64,000 nt of DNA, from the NCBI RefSeq assembly GCF_900091595.1, contig NZ_FMCW01000036.1:1-64000 (forward strand), given 5' to 3'. Positions 1 through 8,880 of this stretch are shown here, in pieces. Source of the stretch: Micromonospora haikouensis (GTDB lineage: Bacteria > Actinomycetota > Actinomycetes > Mycobacteriales > Micromonosporaceae). Position 1 is the stretch's first letter. Each line of letters opens with the position of its first letter. The notes beneath the pieces were generated by a model, which saw only the letters and a program-made list of their open reading frames with translations, had not been told where the DNA came from and searched no databases. A program made the translations under genes and the position numbers.

Positions 1-107
1 AGGCCCCCGCCGCCGGGTCGTCCTTCCCCCGGACTTTTCTTCGCGGTGCCGCCGCGCGTATCCCCCTTTCGCGGTGCCGTCTCCCCCGAGCAGAGGAGCA
101 CGCTGAC

Positions 108-767
108 ATGCGTACCGATCTGATTCGTCGTACCGCTCTGACCGTTGCCGGTATCGCTGCGACCGCTGGTGGGATCGCGGGTCCGGCGCTGGCCGCGCAG
201 GCCACCCCCGCGGAGCGGGCCGCCGCGTCGGTGCAGGCGGAGCGTCGGCCGGCGGGTGAGCGCCAGCTGGACGTGCGCTACGAGGCGCAGCCCAACTTCT
301 ACTACTGTGGCCCGGCGGCGGCGCGCAACGCGCTGAGCGTGCAGGGCAAGAACATCGACGTGGACACCATGGCCAAGGAGATGGGCACCACCGAGGCCGG
401 CACCAACTCCATCAACGACATCACCCCCGTACTCAACAAGGAGACCGGCAAGCCCGACGCCTACCGCAGCGTCGAGATCCGCACCCACAAGGCCGACGAC
501 AAGCAGACCGACACCCTGCGGGCCGACATCGTCCGCACCGTCGACAACGGCCGCGCAGTCGTCGCCAACATCGCCGGCACCACCACCGACACCGACGGCG
601 TCACCCACTCCTTCGAGGGCGGCCACTACATCAGCGTCGTCGGCTACCGCGACAACGGCCACACCGTCAAGATCGCCGACTCGGCCAACCCCGACCAGGC
701 CAGCTACTGGATCACCGTCGACCACCTCGCCGACTGGATCGCCACCCGCGGCTACGCCACCTCCTGA
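108..767 (+). CDS. secreted C39-like papain-fold protein
   Basis: Predicted exported protein of 219 residues. An N-terminal signal peptide (basic start, hydrophobic stretch to about residue 30, ALAAQA cleavage region) precedes a C39-like fold (peptidase_C39_2 type). The likely catalytic Cys is C67 in YYCGPAA, the His is H173 in GGHYISVVGY and D191 follows in the IADSANP segment; this order is seen in bacteriocin-processing C39 and papain-like domains. It lacks any ABC-transporter module, so it is a stand-alone secreted enzyme or relative; the substrate is unknown. An RBS (GAGGAG, 93-98) precedes the ATG by a normal spacing and a strong terminator follows directly, so it is probably monocistronic. 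Confidence 0.75.
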   Translation: MRTDLIRRTALTVAGIAATAGGIAGPALAAQATPAERAAASVQAERRPAGERQLDVRYEAQPNFYYCGPAAARNALSVQGKNIDVDTMAKEMGTTEAGTNSINDITPVLNKETGKPDAYRSVEIRTHKADDKQTDTLRADIVRTVDNGRAVVANIAGTTTDTDGVTHSFEGGHYISVVGYRDNGHTVKIADSANPDQASYWITVDHLADWIATRGYATS

Positions 768-780
768 CCCGCAACCACCA

Positions 781-813
781 GAAAGGGCCGGCCCCACCGA
801 GGCCGGCCCTTTC
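781..813 (+). terminator. hairpin terminator after the C39-like gene
   Basis: Perfect 13-bp stem (781-793 with 801-813) closing a 7-nt loop, starting 13 bases after the stop codon of the C39-like gene. The right arm ends in CCTTTC. Confidence 0.8.
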
Positions 814-838
814 CGCACCACTACGGCAGGATGACCAC

Positions 839-1243
839 GTGGCGAAACGACACCGCAACCCGGCAACCCACCCCTGCCCGTGCGGCACCGGCCAGCCCTA
901 CCCCGACTGCTGCGGCAAACTCCACCGAGGGCAAGCCGACGCCGCCACCGCCGAAGCACTCATGCGCTCCCGATACAGCGCCTACGCCATCGGCGACACC
1001 GCCTACCTGCTGCGCAGCTGGCACACCTCCACCCGCCCCACCCACCTGCACCCCGAACCCGGCCAACGATGGACCCGACTCGACATCCTCCACACCGAAC
1101 GCGGCGGCCTGCTCGACACCACCGGCACCGTCACCTTCCAAGCCCACTACCGACAGGCCGGCCGACCCGCGACCCTCACCGAACACAGCCGCTTCACCCG
1201 CGAAAACGGCCGCTGGGTCTACCTCGACGCCCAACCCGACTGA
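839..1243 (+). CDS. YchJ/UPF0225-family protein with SEC-C-like Cys cluster
   Basis: A 134-residue protein starting at a GTG preceded by a GGCAGGA RBS-like stretch. The N-terminal cysteine cluster CPCGTGQPYPDCC (residues about 13-25) is the zinc-binding SEC-C-type motif of the YchJ (UPF0225) family, and the remainder is the family's NTF2-like fold segment (ALMRSRYSAYAIGD, ENGRWVYLD). Function is not established for the family. It is rightward and faces the leftward channel gene, whose stop lies 36 bases away. Confidence 0.8.
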   Translation: MAKRHRNPATHPCPCGTGQPYPDCCGKLHRGQADAATAEALMRSRYSAYAIGDTAYLLRSWHTSTRPTHLHPEPGQRWTRLDILHTERGGLLDTTGTVTFQAHYRQAGRPATLTEHSRFTRENGRWVYLDAQPD

Positions 1244-1279
1244 ACCGCACCACCCCGGCCGACGCCAACAGCCCCCACC

Positions 1280-2227
1280 TCACCGTCCGACACCCCCGTC
1301 CGGCCGAGGAATCACCACCGTCGCCTCATCGTCACCCACCACCGCCTCGCGCCCGCCACCACGCTGCGCCAACGGCGGAACCGGCCGCGTCACCTCCGAC
1401 CCCGCATACGGACCCACCGGCTGAGTACGCTCCGACTCCTCACCCACCCGAGGCACCACCTGCGTCCGATCCACATCCTCCCCCGCCACCGGCGCAGCCG
1501 CCGCAGCCAACCGCTCCTCCACATCCCGCCGCCCCGCCCGATACGCCCGCGCGTGCGTCGCCACCACCCGCGACTCCCGCTCCGCCCGGCTCAACCACGA
1601 CTCCCACCGACTCTGCATCGGACGCACCAACCCACCACCGACACCGACCACCAGAATCCCGCCCACCGTCGCCAACACCGCCACCAACACCGGCGTCGTC
1701 ACCGCCGTCGCCACGCCCACCTGATTCAACGCCGCGATCACCCCCAACCCGACGATGAACACCGACGCCACACCCGCCAACACCCGCCCGTACGACAACC
1801 CACCCAACGCACTGCTGATGATGTCCTTCACCGCCCGAGCAATCGCGGCAGCCACCACCACGATCACGATCGCCACGAACGCCCTCGGCAACCAGGCCAC
1901 CACCGCAGCGATCAGATCCGAGATCGGATTCGGCCCCCACAAACCGAACGCCACATGCAACGTCACCAACAGCACCCCGTAGTACGCCAGCTTCGCCACG
2001 ATCTCACTCGCGTCGTACCCCGACCGCGCCAACGCCGTCTTGATCCCCCCACGCTCCACCGCCCGGTCGAACCCGACCCGCGCCAACACCCTGCCCACCA
2101 CCCGCACCACAGCCTTGGCGACCAACCACCCGACCACCAGGACCACCACGAAACCCACGGCCCTGGGCAGGAAAAGCAACACCCCACGCAGCACGTCGCC
2201 CACCGCGTCACCGAAATCGTCTCTCAT
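1280..2227 (-). CDS. MscS-like / conserved TM-helix membrane protein
   Basis: A 315-residue integral membrane protein. TM segments are visible at about 15-40, 80-100, 110-135, 145-170 and 175-200, and the repeated conserved TM-helix pattern is typical of small mechanosensitive-channel-like proteins. A charged cytoplasmic tail follows (about 200-315) with low-complexity Arg/Glu and acidic TQxV/VIP segments. The classic MscS beta domain is not obvious, so ion-channel activity is inferred from the family only. It is the last gene of a leftward group of three with the kinase and a single-TM protein (gaps 49 and 88 bases), suggesting a kinase-regulated envelope protein. Confidence 0.65.
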   Translation of the reverse strand: MRDDFGDAVGDVLRGVLLFLPRAVGFVVVLVVGWLVAKAVVRVVGRVLARVGFDRAVERGGIKTALARSGYDASEIVAKLAYYGVLLVTLHVAFGLWGPNPISDLIAAVVAWLPRAFVAIVIVVVAAAIARAVKDIISSALGGLSYGRVLAGVASVFIVGLGVIAALNQVGVATAVTTPVLVAVLATVGGILVVGVGGGLVRPMQSRWESWLSRAERESRVVATHARAYRAGRRDVEERLAAAAAPVAGEDVDRTQVVPRVGEESERTQPVGPYAGSEVTRPVPPLAQRGGGREAVVGDDEATVVIPRPDGGVGR

Positions 2228-2315
2228 CGCACAGATCCTTCACACCAGGGACAGCGAACAACCCGTCCGCTCTACCCTGACCCACCCGCGCGAAAACGGC
2301 ACCCCCGGCCGACCG

Positions 2316-3038
2316 TCAACGACGACGACAGGCGTACCGAACCTCCGTACCCGCCTGCGTCACCGACGGCTCCACGATGTTGACCGTCGCCGTCTCCCGA
2401 GCCGCGCCCACACCCGTGAACGACCACTTCAACGGCAGACTCACCGACCGCTGCCCCCGGCCGACCCGCTCGCTGACCAACGCACCGGGCGGCGAACCGG
2501 AACGCAGCCACTGGTAACGGATCGTCCCGGCGTTGCCGTTCGTCCGCACCGTCGCCGCCACCACCACCGTCACGTCACACCGGGTCCCGGCCGGCTCGAC
2601 CACCGCCACCGTGACCCCCTCGATCTCCAACGGGCTCAGCCGCTGCCACAGGAACAACCCCACGGCCACCAGCAACACCACCGTCAGCAGAGTGGACAGC
2701 ACCGAAACCACCCGACGCCACACCGACCGCGACCGCACCCCCGCGCCCGCACCCGACTGCGGCCACGCCGGAGCCGCCGGCGGCCCCACCGGCACCCCCG
2801 GACCAAACCGCGTCTCACCCCCGGCCGCGGCCACCGGCTCGGTGGAAACCCCGACGGTACGAGACGACACCGCCCCCGCCACCGTCGCCTCCGAACCGGC
2901 CCCGGACACCTGCGTACGCCCCAGACCCACGGTGCTACCCAGGTCCACGGTCGGCTCCCCCGCACCCGCAACCGGAAACACCTCCGTCGGCGCACCGTCG
3001 GCAGGCAGCGCCGCCGTCGGCTCGTTCGGACTACTCAA
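2316..3038 (-). CDS. single-pass membrane protein of unknown function
   Basis: A 240-residue protein with a long Ala/Pro/Gly/Thr-rich cytoplasmic N-terminus (about 1-100), one hydrophobic helix near residues 108-130 and an extracellular domain containing two Cys (in TRCDVTV and VRYACRRR), possibly a disulfide clamping a beta-rich Ig-like fold. The cytoplasmic part has several Thr residues in SxxTV-like contexts that could be phosphorylated by the adjacent kinase; this is inference. It lies 49 bases downstream of the kinase gene and is probably cotranscribed. Confidence 0.6.
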   Translation of the reverse strand: MSSPNEPTAALPADGAPTEVFPVAGAGEPTVDLGSTVGLGRTQVSGAGSEATVAGAVSSRTVGVSTEPVAAAGGETRFGPGVPVGPPAAPAWPQSGAGAGVRSRSVWRRVVSVLSTLLTVVLLVAVGLFLWQRLSPLEIEGVTVAVVEPAGTRCDVTVVVAATVRTNGNAGTIRYQWLRSGSPPGALVSERVGRGQRSVSLPLKWSFTGVGAARETATVNIVEPSVTQAGTEVRYACRRR

Positions 3039-3087
3039 CGCCGCCCCCCATCAACCTCGACCCCACCCGCTCGACCGCCACCCGCGA

Positions 3088-4788
3088 TCAACCCGGCGTG
3101 CAGAACGACTGCAGGCTCACGTACACCGGCCCCACCGGCCCGGCCGAGTTCCCCGCGGCGTCGACAGCCGTGACGGACACCGGGATACGAACCGTCGTCT
3201 CCGGCGCCGCGAACGGACCCAACGTGCCCTGGAAGACGCCCTCCCCCACCGACTCCATGCCCACCGACGTGGACAACCGACCCACGGTGTACCGGAACGT
3301 CACCCGCAACTCCCCCGCCTCCGAACGATCGTCGGTCACCGTCACCGTCACCGACGTCGACCTCGGCCCGTACTTGCAGCCCTCCGGCTCCAACGTCGTC
3401 ACCCCGGTGCTCGGCGACCCCACCGAGGGCGCGGTGACATCCGACGGCGGGGACGACGTGCTCGCACTCGGGCTGGGAGTCGCCGACGCCGTCCGGGTGG
3501 GCCGGCTCGTCGGCGTCGACGACGGCGGACGCGTCGTGGCCGGCGCACCCGTGGTCGGGGCCGCCACCGTCGGACTCGCCGACGTCGGCGCGGGCGTCGG
3601 GGTACCGCCCGACGGGCTCACCGTGACCTCCGGCGCGACCGACGCGGAACCACCGCCCGAAAACGGCGTCACCGCCCCGGTCGGATCCTTCGCCTCCACC
3701 GGCGCCGCGACGTCGGGCTCCGCACCCGAGGCGTACCGGTAACCGGCACCGCCGACCAGCACCGCCGCCACCAACGCCCCACCGACCAGGGCCGTACGCG
3801 CCCGCCCCGTCCGCATCCGCCGACCGGTGCGGATCTCCCGACCCCTGCCGAACCCGGCGTCCGACCCGAGGACCGTGCTGGCCACGCTCGTGCTGCCGCC
3901 CGAGGAATCCGGAAACGGGAAGAACACGGCCAGCAGGGCGGCCCGCCGGGCCAGCTCCCGCACCCCGCGCTCCTCCCAGTCCGGCCCGTACGCCCCGCCC
4001 GCGATCTGCTCCAGGAAGCCGAGAAAGACCTGCGCCGGCTGCGGCCGGTCGTCGGGCCGCTTGGCCATCCCCCGGCGCAACAGCTCGTGCACCGGCGGCG
4101 GGGCCGGATCGGTGGGCACCGGCGCGCTGGCGTGCTGGTCACGCAGGGCCAGCAGGCTCCGCCCGTCGTACGGGGGACGGCCCGTCAGGCACTCGAAGAA
4201 GGTCGCCGTCGCGGCGTAGATGTCGCAGGCCGGGGCCGCCGCCGCGCCGGTCCACTGCTCCGGCGCCATGTAGCGGGGCGTGCCGCTGACGATGGTGGTC
4301 GACTCCCCGCCGATCGGCATGGCGATGCCGAAGTCGGCGAGCTTGCTCTCCCCCTGAGCGGTGACCAGCACGTTCTCCGGCTTGTAGTCGCGGTGCACCA
4401 CGCCCCGGTCATGCGCGGCCGCCAGGCCGGCCAGCGAACCCTTGAGGACGCAGAGCGCCGCCTCCGGCCCGGTGGGCCCGTTGGCCCGCAGCATCTGCCG
4501 CAGCGAGACGCCGTTGACCAGCTCCATGACGATCGCCGCCCCGGTGGGCGACTCGACGTACTCGTAGAGGCGGGAAACGTGCGGGTCGTCGATGTCGGCC
4601 AGCAGGCGGGCCTCGGCGCGGAAGGACTCACGGAACGACGGGTCACCGCCGAGGCCACCGACGAGGTACTTCACAGCGACCGGGGTGCCGGTCGCGTCGT
4701 GGGTGGCCAGCACCACCCGACCCGACGCACCCGAGCCCAGCTCACGGACCTCGGTGTAGCCGGACACCAGCCAGCTGTTGGCGCTCAT
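3088..4788 (-). CDS. PknB-type Ser/Thr protein kinase, membrane-anchored
   Basis: The ATG at 4788 is chosen (566 aa) because GGAGAC stands 8 bases upstream; an in-frame start 14 codons earlier lacks one. Residues about 9-270 form a Hanks-type kinase: glycine loop LGSGASGRV, VAVK lysine, catalytic loop HRDYKPEN, DFG and APE. A TM helix (about 335-355) is followed by a Ser/Thr/Pro-rich linker and a C-terminal extracellular domain with two Cys (EGCKYG...SFCTPG), not PASTA repeats. The Leu of the usual HRDLKPEN is Tyr. It leads the leftward operon with the two membrane proteins and is divergent from the amidase, so a cell-envelope sensing role is plausible. Confidence 0.9.
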   Translation of the reverse strand: MSANSWLVSGYTEVRELGSGASGRVVLATHDATGTPVAVKYLVGGLGGDPSFRESFRAEARLLADIDDPHVSRLYEYVESPTGAAIVMELVNGVSLRQMLRANGPTGPEAALCVLKGSLAGLAAAHDRGVVHRDYKPENVLVTAQGESKLADFGIAMPIGGESTTIVSGTPRYMAPEQWTGAAAAPACDIYAATATFFECLTGRPPYDGRSLLALRDQHASAPVPTDPAPPPVHELLRRGMAKRPDDRPQPAQVFLGFLEQIAGGAYGPDWEERGVRELARRAALLAVFFPFPDSSGGSTSVASTVLGSDAGFGRGREIRTGRRMRTGRARTALVGGALVAAVLVGGAGYRYASGAEPDVAAPVEAKDPTGAVTPFSGGGSASVAPEVTVSPSGGTPTPAPTSASPTVAAPTTGAPATTRPPSSTPTSRPTRTASATPSPSASTSSPPSDVTAPSVGSPSTGVTTLEPEGCKYGPRSTSVTVTVTDDRSEAGELRVTFRYTVGRLSTSVGMESVGEGVFQGTLGPFAAPETTVRIPVSVTAVDAAGNSAGPVGPVYVSLQSFCTPG

Positions 4789-5118
4789 TCGACGGTCTCC
4801 ACCGCTCCCCCGGGCCGCTGGCCCGCCCACACCCGAATCCGACGCCGCTCATTGTGACCGGCGCCGTCCAGTGGGCCATCGGCGCAACGGCTGCATCCCC
4901 TTCCCCGGGCGTGCTTTCGTTCGTCGGTGTCGGTCGGCTGTGGCGACGTGGCGCACGTCGCGTAAGGCATCCTAGGAGGCTAGGTGAAGTGGGCCGGACC
5001 GTCGGGGCGGCGACTAACCCCTGGCGCGCGACCCGCGTTGGCAATATCCTCCACATCACGCGTTGCTCCTGGAGCTCCTTTTCACTCATGCGCCGCCGTC
5101 GGCCACAGAGGAGATGCC
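4789..5118. promoter_or_regulatory. divergent intergenic region kinase/amidase
   Basis: 330 bases between divergent start codons, no convincing gene. It contains an 8-bp inverted repeat with a 3-nt spacer, GCGACGTG (4943-4950) and CACGTCGC (4954-4961), and a CCTAG/CTAGG repeat (4971-4975, 4980-4984). Either could be an operator; no -10/-35 pair is clear. Confidence 0.4.
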
Positions 5119-6252
5119 ATGCACTTCGACCATCCGGAGCTCGACCGCCGCACCCTGCTGCGGGCCGGGCTCGGCGCGGCCACGGTCGCCGTCGTCGGCA
5201 CGCAGCTCGCGACCCCCGCCTCCGCGCGGGCGGCGTCCGGTGCGGACCTCGACTGGATCATTGGCTGCGACGAGTGGGACGCCCGGCCGCCGGCCGATCC
5301 GCTCTCGGTCAGCGAGATCGCCACCAACAAGATCATCGTGCATCACATGGCGTTCCCGAACGTCACCGACTACTCCCGCGAGCAGGCCGTGAAGCTGGCC
5401 CGGGACTGCCAGGACCTGCACATGGACGGCAACGGCTGGTCGGACACCGGCCAGCACTTCACCGTCAGCCGCGGCGGCTACGTGCTGGAGGGCCGGCACG
5501 GCAGCCTCGAACGGCTGGCCGCCGGCGACCGGCAGATGGTCTCCGCGCACTGCCCGGGCGAGAACGGGCGCGCCATCGGCATCGAGAACGAGGGCACGTA
5601 CGTCGACGAGACCCCGCCGGAGGCGCTGCTGGACTCGCTGGTCAGGCTCTGCGCCACGATCGGCCGGCAGTACGGCCTGCACGCCCACGACATCTTCGGC
5701 CACTGGGACTTCCGCACCACCGCGTGCCCCGGGACGGCGTTCTACCGGCAGTTTCCGGAGCTGCGCAGGCGGGTGGCCCGCGAGCTGGGCACCAGCCTCG
5801 GCGACGTGCCGGCCCGGCGCTGGCCGGACCTGTGGCGGTTCGTCAGCTCCCCCTCGGTGCGGGTGGTGCAGTACCTGCTCACCCACCGGGGCTACGCGGT
5901 GCCCGTCAACAGCACGTTCGACGCCGCCACCGTCGCCGCCGTGCAGGACTGGCAGGCCCGCAACGGCATCCCGGTCGACGTGGACGCCACCCTCACCACG
6001 CCCACCTGGGAGACCCTCGCCCCCGAGCTGGGCCGGGACGCCAGCGGCGCGCCGGTCAGCGCCGTGCAGTTCATCCTCAACTGGAAGGGCTACGCCGACG
6101 TAGCGGTGACCGGCGAGTTCGACCACGCCACCCGCCGGGCCGTGCAGGACGTGCAGCGGCTGCACGGCCTGCCGCCCAACGGCAAGGTCGGCACGGGCAC
6201 GTGGTGCGCGATCGTCGGCGGAGTGGTCCGGCAGTCGTTCCGGCGACCCTGA
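5119..6252 (+). CDS. Tat-exported N-acetylmuramoyl-L-alanine amidase with two peptidoglycan-binding repeats
   Basis: A 377-residue enzyme predicted to cleave the lactyl-amide bond of peptidoglycan. The start is the ATG at 5119 with AGAGGAG just upstream. A twin-arginine signal (DRRTLLRAGLG) and AxA-type cleavage region come first. The amidase_2 domain (about 45-215) carries zinc-ligand-like His and Cys positions in IIVHHMAF and FGHWDFRTTACPG. Two PG_binding_1 repeats (about 230-300 and 310-375) follow. It is divergent from the kinase operon and followed by a MarR gene about 150 bases downstream. Confidence 0.88.
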   Translation: MHFDHPELDRRTLLRAGLGAATVAVVGTQLATPASARAASGADLDWIIGCDEWDARPPADPLSVSEIATNKIIVHHMAFPNVTDYSREQAVKLARDCQDLHMDGNGWSDTGQHFTVSRGGYVLEGRHGSLERLAAGDRQMVSAHCPGENGRAIGIENEGTYVDETPPEALLDSLVRLCATIGRQYGLHAHDIFGHWDFRTTACPGTAFYRQFPELRRRVARELGTSLGDVPARRWPDLWRFVSSPSVRVVQYLLTHRGYAVPVNSTFDAATVAAVQDWQARNGIPVDVDATLTTPTWETLAPELGRDASGAPVSAVQFILNWKGYADVAVTGEFDHATRRAVQDVQRLHGLPPNGKVGTGTWCAIVGGVVRQSFRRP

Positions 6253-6404
6253 CGGACCCGGCCGGGCGGACCGGCGACGGCGGTCCGCCCGGCATCGTCG
6301 CGCCCGCCCAGAGCGGGTGCGCATACCGGCCTGTCGCTGCGCAAAACGGATGATTCCCTGCCATGATGGACTTCTGTCGCCCGCACCGCAGCCGGAGGTC
6401 CACC

Positions 6405-6950
6405 ATGGCCGAGCCACCGCCGGGCATCGAGGACGAGGCGGTGGCGGCGCTCCTGGCCGCCAGCGGCGCCCTCGTCGGGCTGACCACCCGGTCGCTGGCC
6501 GGGATCGGCCCGGAGGTCACCCTGTCCCAGTTCCGCACGCTGGTCGTCCTGGCCGCGCGAGGGCCCCGACGCGCGGCGGAGATCGCCGCCGAGCTCGGCG
6601 TCGCCCCCTCCGCGGGCACCCGGATGTGCGACCGGCTGGCCGCCAAGGGGCTGGTCCAGCGGACCCGCTCGGCCAGCGACCGCCGGGTGGTGCGGCTGCG
6701 GCTGAGCGTCACGGGGGCCGGCCTGGTCGACGAGGTGTTCCGCCGGCGGCGGGAGGCGCTGTCCCGCATCGTCGCGCAGACGGCCACGCACTGGTGCCCG
6801 GAGGCGGTCGCGGCCCTGACCGCGTTCGCGGTGGCCGCGGACGAGACGCCGGAGCGGCAGTGGTGCCACGGCTGGTCGCTGGCGCGGGAGCACGCCCCGC
6901 GTCCCCGCGCCGGCCGCGTGCCGACCGGGCCGGAGGCGTCGACCACCTGA
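6405..6950 (+). CDS. MarR-family transcriptional regulator
   Basis: A 181-residue winged-helix regulator. The ATG at 6405 follows GGAGG (6394-6398) and is preferred over the ATG 14 codons upstream. The wHTH spans about residues 40-110 (TLSQFRTLVVLAARG, IAAELGVAPSAGTRMCDRLAAKGLVQR, SASDRRVVRLRLS) and the flanking helices form the dimer domain. The ligand is unknown. Its tail faces modC (stops 12 bases apart), so it is not cotranscribed with the molybdate genes. Confidence 0.85.
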   Translation: MAEPPPGIEDEAVAALLAASGALVGLTTRSLAGIGPEVTLSQFRTLVVLAARGPRRAAEIAAELGVAPSAGTRMCDRLAAKGLVQRTRSASDRRVVRLRLSVTGAGLVDEVFRRRREALSRIVAQTATHWCPEAVAALTAFAVAADETPERQWCHGWSLAREHAPRPRAGRVPTGPEASTT

Positions 6951-6961
6951 GCCGGTGCGGA

Positions 6962-8056
6962 TCAGCCGCCCGCCGGGTACGCGCGGGTCTCGGCGGCCTT
7001 CACCGCCGCCCACACCTGCTGGCCGGGGCGCAGCCGCAGCGCGGCGACGGCCGCCGGGGTGACGTCGGCGGAGACCGGCAGCGGGCCGTCCAACTCGACC
7101 CGCAGGTGGTCCCCGTGCCGCTGCACCCCGGCCACCCTGGCGGGCCAGGTGTTGCGGGGGCTGCCGTCGGGCCGAGCCGGGTGCAGGGCCACGGCGGCGG
7201 GCGGGAACGCGACGAACGCCTCCCCGACGACGCGGTCGACGGCGGTCAGGGTCAGCGCCCCGACGCGCACCTGGTGGCCGTCGGCCTGGCCCCGGTGCAG
7301 GTTCAGCCCGACCAGGCGGGCGACGTAGTCGGTGCGGGGGCGGGCGGTGACGGCGGCCGCGTCCCCCTCCTGGACCACCCGGCCGCCCTCCACGATGACC
7401 AACCGGTCGGCCAGCACCAGCGCATCGAGGGGGTCGTGGGTGACCAGCACGGTCGCGCCGGGGTGCGCGCCGAGATGGCGGTGCAGCTCGGCGCGGGTGT
7501 CCACCCGGGTGCGGGCGTCGAGGGCGGCGAGCGGCTCGTCGAGCAGCAGCAGGGTCGGCTCCACGGCGAGGGCCCGGGCCAGCGCCACCCGCTGGGCCTG
7601 GCCGCCGGAGAGCTCCCGGGGACGGCGGCGGGCGTAGCCGGCGAGGCCGACCCGGTCCAGCCAGGCGTCGGCGCGGGCGCGGGCGGCGCGCCGGTCCGCG
7701 CCGCGCCGGCGGGGACCGAAGGCGACGTTGTCGCGGGCGCTCAGGTGCGGAAAGAGCAGGTAGTCCTGGAAGACGACGCCGACCGGGCGGCGCTCCGGCG
7801 GGACCCACACCCGCCCGTCGGGGCGGTCGAGGTCGGCCCCGTCGAGGGTGAGGTGCCCGGCCGCCAGCGGGTGCAGGCCGGCCAGGGCGCGCAGCGCGGT
7901 GGTCTTGCCCGCGCCGTTGGGCCCGAGCAGCGCGACCACCTCCCCCGCCCGCACCCGCAGCGCCACGTCGAGGTGGAATCCGCCCCGGTCGGCGACGAGG
8001 TGGGCGTCGAGCAGCGGGGTCCCGGCCGCCCGGCGGCGCGGCCCGGCGGCGGTCAC
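6962..8056 (-). CDS. modC: molybdate ABC transporter ATP-binding protein
   Basis: A 364-residue ATPase. The GTG at 8056 overlaps the modB stop (GTGA), showing translational coupling. Walker A is GPNGAGKTT, the signature motif LSGGQAQR, Walker B LLLLDEP and the H-loop TH in VLVTHDPL. The C-terminal part (about 225-364) contains the two Mop/TOBE-like molybdate-binding segments expected for ModC. It energises uptake through the ModB permease. Confidence 0.92.
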   Translation of the reverse strand: MTAAGPRRRAAGTPLLDAHLVADRGGFHLDVALRVRAGEVVALLGPNGAGKTTALRALAGLHPLAAGHLTLDGADLDRPDGRVWVPPERRPVGVVFQDYLLFPHLSARDNVAFGPRRRGADRRAARARADAWLDRVGLAGYARRRPRELSGGQAQRVALARALAVEPTLLLLDEPLAALDARTRVDTRAELHRHLGAHPGATVLVTHDPLDALVLADRLVIVEGGRVVQEGDAAAVTARPRTDYVARLVGLNLHRGQADGHQVRVGALTLTAVDRVVGEAFVAFPPAAVALHPARPDGSPRNTWPARVAGVQRHGDHLRVELDGPLPVSADVTPAAVAALRLRPGQQVWAAVKAAETRAYPAGG

Positions 8057-8874
8057 GGGCCGGTGACCCAGCGGTCGCGCAGGCCGGCGAGGATCGCCAC
8101 GGAGACGGTGAGCAGCACCAGGCTCAGCACGATCGCGGCCTCCAGGTCGGTCTCCAGGGCCAGGTAGACGGCCAGCGGCATGGTCTGGGTGCGGCCGGGG
8201 AAGTTGCCGGCGAAGGTGATGGTCGCGCCGAACTCGCCGAGGGCGCGGGCCCAGCACAGCACCGCGCCGGCCGCCACACCGGGGGCGACCAGCGGCAGCG
8301 TGACGTGGGTGAACGTCGTCCACCGGCCCGCGCCCAGGGTGGCGGCCGCCTCCTCGTACCGGCTGTCGGCGGCGCGCAGGGCGCCCTCGACGGCGATGAC
8401 CAGGAACGGCATGGCCACGAACGCCTCGGCGAGGACCACCCCGGCGGTGGTGAACGGCAGGGTGACGCCGAAGGTCGCGTCGAGCCAGCCGCCGAGCAGC
8501 CCCCGGCGGCCGAAGACCAGCAGGAGGGCCACCCCGCCGACCACCGGCGGCAACACCAACGGCACCGTGACCAGCGCCCGCACCAGCCGCCGGCCGGGGA
8601 ACCGCACCCGCGCCAACACCCAGGCCAGTGGTACGCCGAGGGCGAGGCAGAGCAGCGTCGCTCCGGTGGCGGTCAGCAGGGACAGCCGCAGCGCGGTGAG
8701 CACCCCCGGCGCGGCGAGCCGCTGCGGCAGGGTGGCCCAGGGTGCACGGGCGAGCAGCCCGGTCAGGGGCAGCACCAGGAAGGCCAGCCCGAGGCCGGCG
8801 GGAACGAACAGGGCGACGGGCACCCGCCGGCCGGGGACGCGGCGGCGCGGGGCCGGGCCGGGTGGGCGTACCAC
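8053..8874 (-). CDS. modB: molybdate ABC transporter permease
   Basis: A 273-residue permease starting at a GTG 6 bases after the modA stop. About five to six TM helices are visible, together with the EAA-type cytoplasmic loop (EEAAATLGAGRWTTFTHVTLP) that contacts the ATPase. It forms the membrane channel of the ModABC importer and overlaps modC by 4 bases. Confidence 0.92.
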   Translation of the reverse strand: MVRPPGPAPRRRVPGRRVPVALFVPAGLGLAFLVLPLTGLLARAPWATLPQRLAAPGVLTALRLSLLTATGATLLCLALGVPLAWVLARVRFPGRRLVRALVTVPLVLPPVVGGVALLLVFGRRGLLGGWLDATFGVTLPFTTAGVVLAEAFVAMPFLVIAVEGALRAADSRYEEAAATLGAGRWTTFTHVTLPLVAPGVAAGAVLCWARALGEFGATITFAGNFPGRTQTMPLAVYLALETDLEAAIVLSLVLLTVSVAILAGLRDRWVTGP

Positions 8875-8880
8875 CGGCGG

